64,000 nucleotides of DNA from CAXMST01 sp963790085 (GTDB lineage Bacteria; Actinomycetota; Thermoleophilia; Solirubrobacterales; 70-9), in contig CAWBNH010000006.1 in the NCBI GenBank assembly GCA_963790085.1, positions 124,001 to 188,000 on the forward strand. The letters run 5' to 3'. The translations under genes and the position numbers were made by a program. Positions 62,679-64,000 of this stretch are shown piece after piece. The notes beneath the pieces were generated by a model. It worked only from the letters and a program-made list of their open reading frames with translations, did not search any database and had not been told where the DNA came from. Numbering within the stretch: position 1 is the first letter of the stretch; every line of letters begins with the position of its first letter.

Positions 62679-63734
62679 TCAGCGGGTGAAGTCGCTGTCG
62701 GCGTCGATCCTGCCCGCGACCGCGACCAGGAGCCGAATCACGGCCTCGACATCGGAGAGCTGGACCAGCTCCACCGTCGAGTGCATGTAGCGGAGCGGAA
62801 TCGAGACGAGGCCGGTGGCGATCCCGGTGCGGGCGATCTGGATCGCGTCGGCGTCGGTGCCGGTGCGGCGGCCCGAGGCCTCGAGCGTGTGCTCGATGCC
62901 CTCGGCCGCAGCGGTCTCGATCAAGAGGTCGGTCACGGCCGGGTTCAGGGTCGAGCCGCGGCCGATCACCGGTCCGGAGCCGAGCGGGTGGTCGCCGTTC
63001 TCCTTCTTGTCGATCCCGGGGGGATCGGTCGCGTGGGTGACGTCGACGGCGACGGCGACGTCGGGATCGACGGCGAATGCGGTCGTCCGCGAGCCCGCCA
63101 TCGTGATCTCCTCCTGGACCGCGGCGACCCCGGCGACCGAGGCCGCGGCGCCACCGTCCTCCGCCACCCTGCGGGCGACCTCCAGCGCGACGTAGGATCC
63201 GAGGCGGTTGTCGAGGGAACGCGACGCGAGGCGGCCGTTCGGCAGCTCGAGCGGCTCGGCGGCGATCACCGCCGGGTCACCGACGCGGACCAGGCCCTCG
63301 GCCTCGTCGCGCCCGGCGACGCCGATGTCGATGTGCATGTCGGAGATCTTCGCCACCTGCTTGCGCTGCTCGTCCTTGAGCAGGTGGATCGGCTTCTTGC
63401 CGAGCACCCCGGCGACCTCACCCTCACGCCCCGCGATCACGACCCGCTGCCCGACCAGGATCTGCGGATCCCAGCCGCCGATCGGCCCGAACCAGAGAAA
63501 GCCCTGCTCGTCGATGTGGGTTACGACCAGGCCGATCTCGTCGATGTGGCCGACCACAGCGAAGGTCGGCGCCCCCTCAGCGCCCGGGACCAGTGCGACC
63601 GTCGATCCGAGCGGGTCGATCGTGATCTCGGCGAAGCCCGCAGCGTCGCGCCAGACGCTTGCGGCAGGCGCCTCGTAGCCGGAGGGGGCGGGTACTCGCA
63701 GCAGGGCATCGAGAAGCTCAGGGGTGTTGGTCAC
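62679..63734 (-). CDS. M42-family glutamyl aminopeptidase / endoglucanase-like metallopeptidase
   Basis: 351 residues, GTG start at 63734. M42 features: FAVVGHIDEIGLVVTHIDEQGFLWFGPIGGWD (first metal ligand His), SRSLDNRLGSYVALEVA with the bridging Asp, AAVQEEITMAGSRTTAF with the catalytic Glu pair, VAVDVTHATDPPG and a late SIPLRYMHSTVELVQLSDVEA with the last ligand His. A dinuclear zinc aminopeptidase. GATACT ends 7 bases before the GTG. Confidence 0.92.
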   Translation of the reverse strand: MTNTPELLDALLRVPAPSGYEAPAASVWRDAAGFAEITIDPLGSTVALVPGAEGAPTFAVVGHIDEIGLVVTHIDEQGFLWFGPIGGWDPQILVGQRVVIAGREGEVAGVLGKKPIHLLKDEQRKQVAKISDMHIDIGVAGRDEAEGLVRVGDPAVIAAEPLELPNGRLASRSLDNRLGSYVALEVARRVAEDGGAAASVAGVAAVQEEITMAGSRTTAFAVDPDVAVAVDVTHATDPPGIDKKENGDHPLGSGPVIGRGSTLNPAVTDLLIETAAAEGIEHTLEASGRRTGTDADAIQIARTGIATGLVSIPLRYMHSTVELVQLSDVEAVIRLLVAVAGRIDADSDFTR

Positions 63735-63781
63735 GCGTCGAAGTATCCCGGCTCGCCGCCCGCGGCGAATCGAGGCCTCGG

Positions 63782-64000
63782 TCAGGCGTCACGCCGGCGC
63801 AGCCGACGGTGGCGATGGGCGAACAGCGCGACGACCACAGCGCGGGCCAACGCACTCGCGCCGGGCAGCCTGGCCAGCGGCGCCCGGAGCTCGAAGCCGA
63901 GCCGGTCGGTGAGCGCGCAGCCGGGCCCGATCGGCTCGATCTCCCGCTCGTGCTCCCAGACCGAGAATGCCAGCGTCCGGGAGCGCTCGAGAAAGCGGCG
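63782..64000 (-). CDS. SRPBCC-family protein, C-terminal fragment (start outside window)
   Basis: The 72 codons before the minus-strand stop read RTLAFSVWEHEREIEPIGPG and LTDRLGFELRAPLARLPG, then a helix ending FAHRHRRLRRRDA. This is the C-terminal half of an SRPBCC (polyketide cyclase/START-like) domain, in which the long last helix closes a ligand cavity. The N-terminal part lies beyond base 64,000. Ligand unknown. Confidence 0.72.
   Translation of the reverse strand, partial: RRFLERSRTLAFSVWEHEREIEPIGPGCALTDRLGFELRAPLARLPGASALARAVVVALFAHRHRRLRRRDA

Overview
The window is GC-rich bacterial chromosome from an actinobacterium. The best guess is class Thermoleophilia (Solirubrobacterales-like). 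Reasons: a full set of coenzyme F420 genes including a fused CofG/CofH (FbiC-type) protein, an MreBCD/PBP2 elongation cluster, an ethylmalonyl-CoA pathway gene pair, many GTG/TTG starts and gene-dense overlapping operons. The class assignment is inference from gene content. No transposase, integrase, phage gene or CRISPR array is visible, so this looks like core chromosome with small accessory islets.

Layout. 1-14,450 is housekeeping, mostly on the minus strand: PBP2-mreD-mreC-mreB, maf-ndk-zinc-ribbon protein, valS-folC-small membrane protein, clpP-clpX and trigger factor, then a plus-strand aldo/keto reductase. 14,443-23,340 holds ahcY, a membrane-fused spermidine synthase with a CtaG-like protein, an HD hydrolase, an ECF sigma factor coupled to an O6-alkylguanine repair protein, a patatin lipase, a DivIVA-like coiled coil and a CDF transporter. 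23,409-25,328 is an arsenic locus: divergent aqpS-arsC and arsR-arsI around a shared operator, with an aquaporin and no arsenite pump. 25,615-31,147 holds small membrane proteins, tRNA-His, tRNA-Arg, a PAS-GGDEF-EAL protein and a membrane M28 peptidase.

31,158-40,124 carries acyl-CoA genes (a frameshifted 3-hydroxyacyl-CoA dehydrogenase, an HMG-CoA-lyase-like enzyme, a thioesterase) and F420 biosynthesis (npdG-cofD-cofC-cofE facing cupin and fbiC). 42,799-47,177 is a compact metal operon (multicopper oxidase, ZIP, MntR, Nramp) with overlapping genes and a palindrome directly upstream. 47,236-64,000 holds YgfZ, an acyltransferase, a PD-(D/E)XK-like coiled-coil protein, carboxypeptidase Taq, crotonyl-CoA carboxylase/reductase, a sterol-desaturase-like protein, a LysR regulator, ClpS, an MBL hydrolase, ethylmalonyl-CoA mutase and an M42 peptidase.

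Two genome-scale signals stand out. First, at least twenty genes have a TAnnnT hexamer ending only 6-11 bases before the start codon, as expected for leaderless mRNAs. Second, several genes show apparent single-base frameshifts (ogt, the SPW protein, hbd) or lack any ATG/GTG/TTG before conserved N-terminal sequence (maf, folC). The frameshifts may be assembly indels; the start-codon cases look like CTG and ATA initiation.
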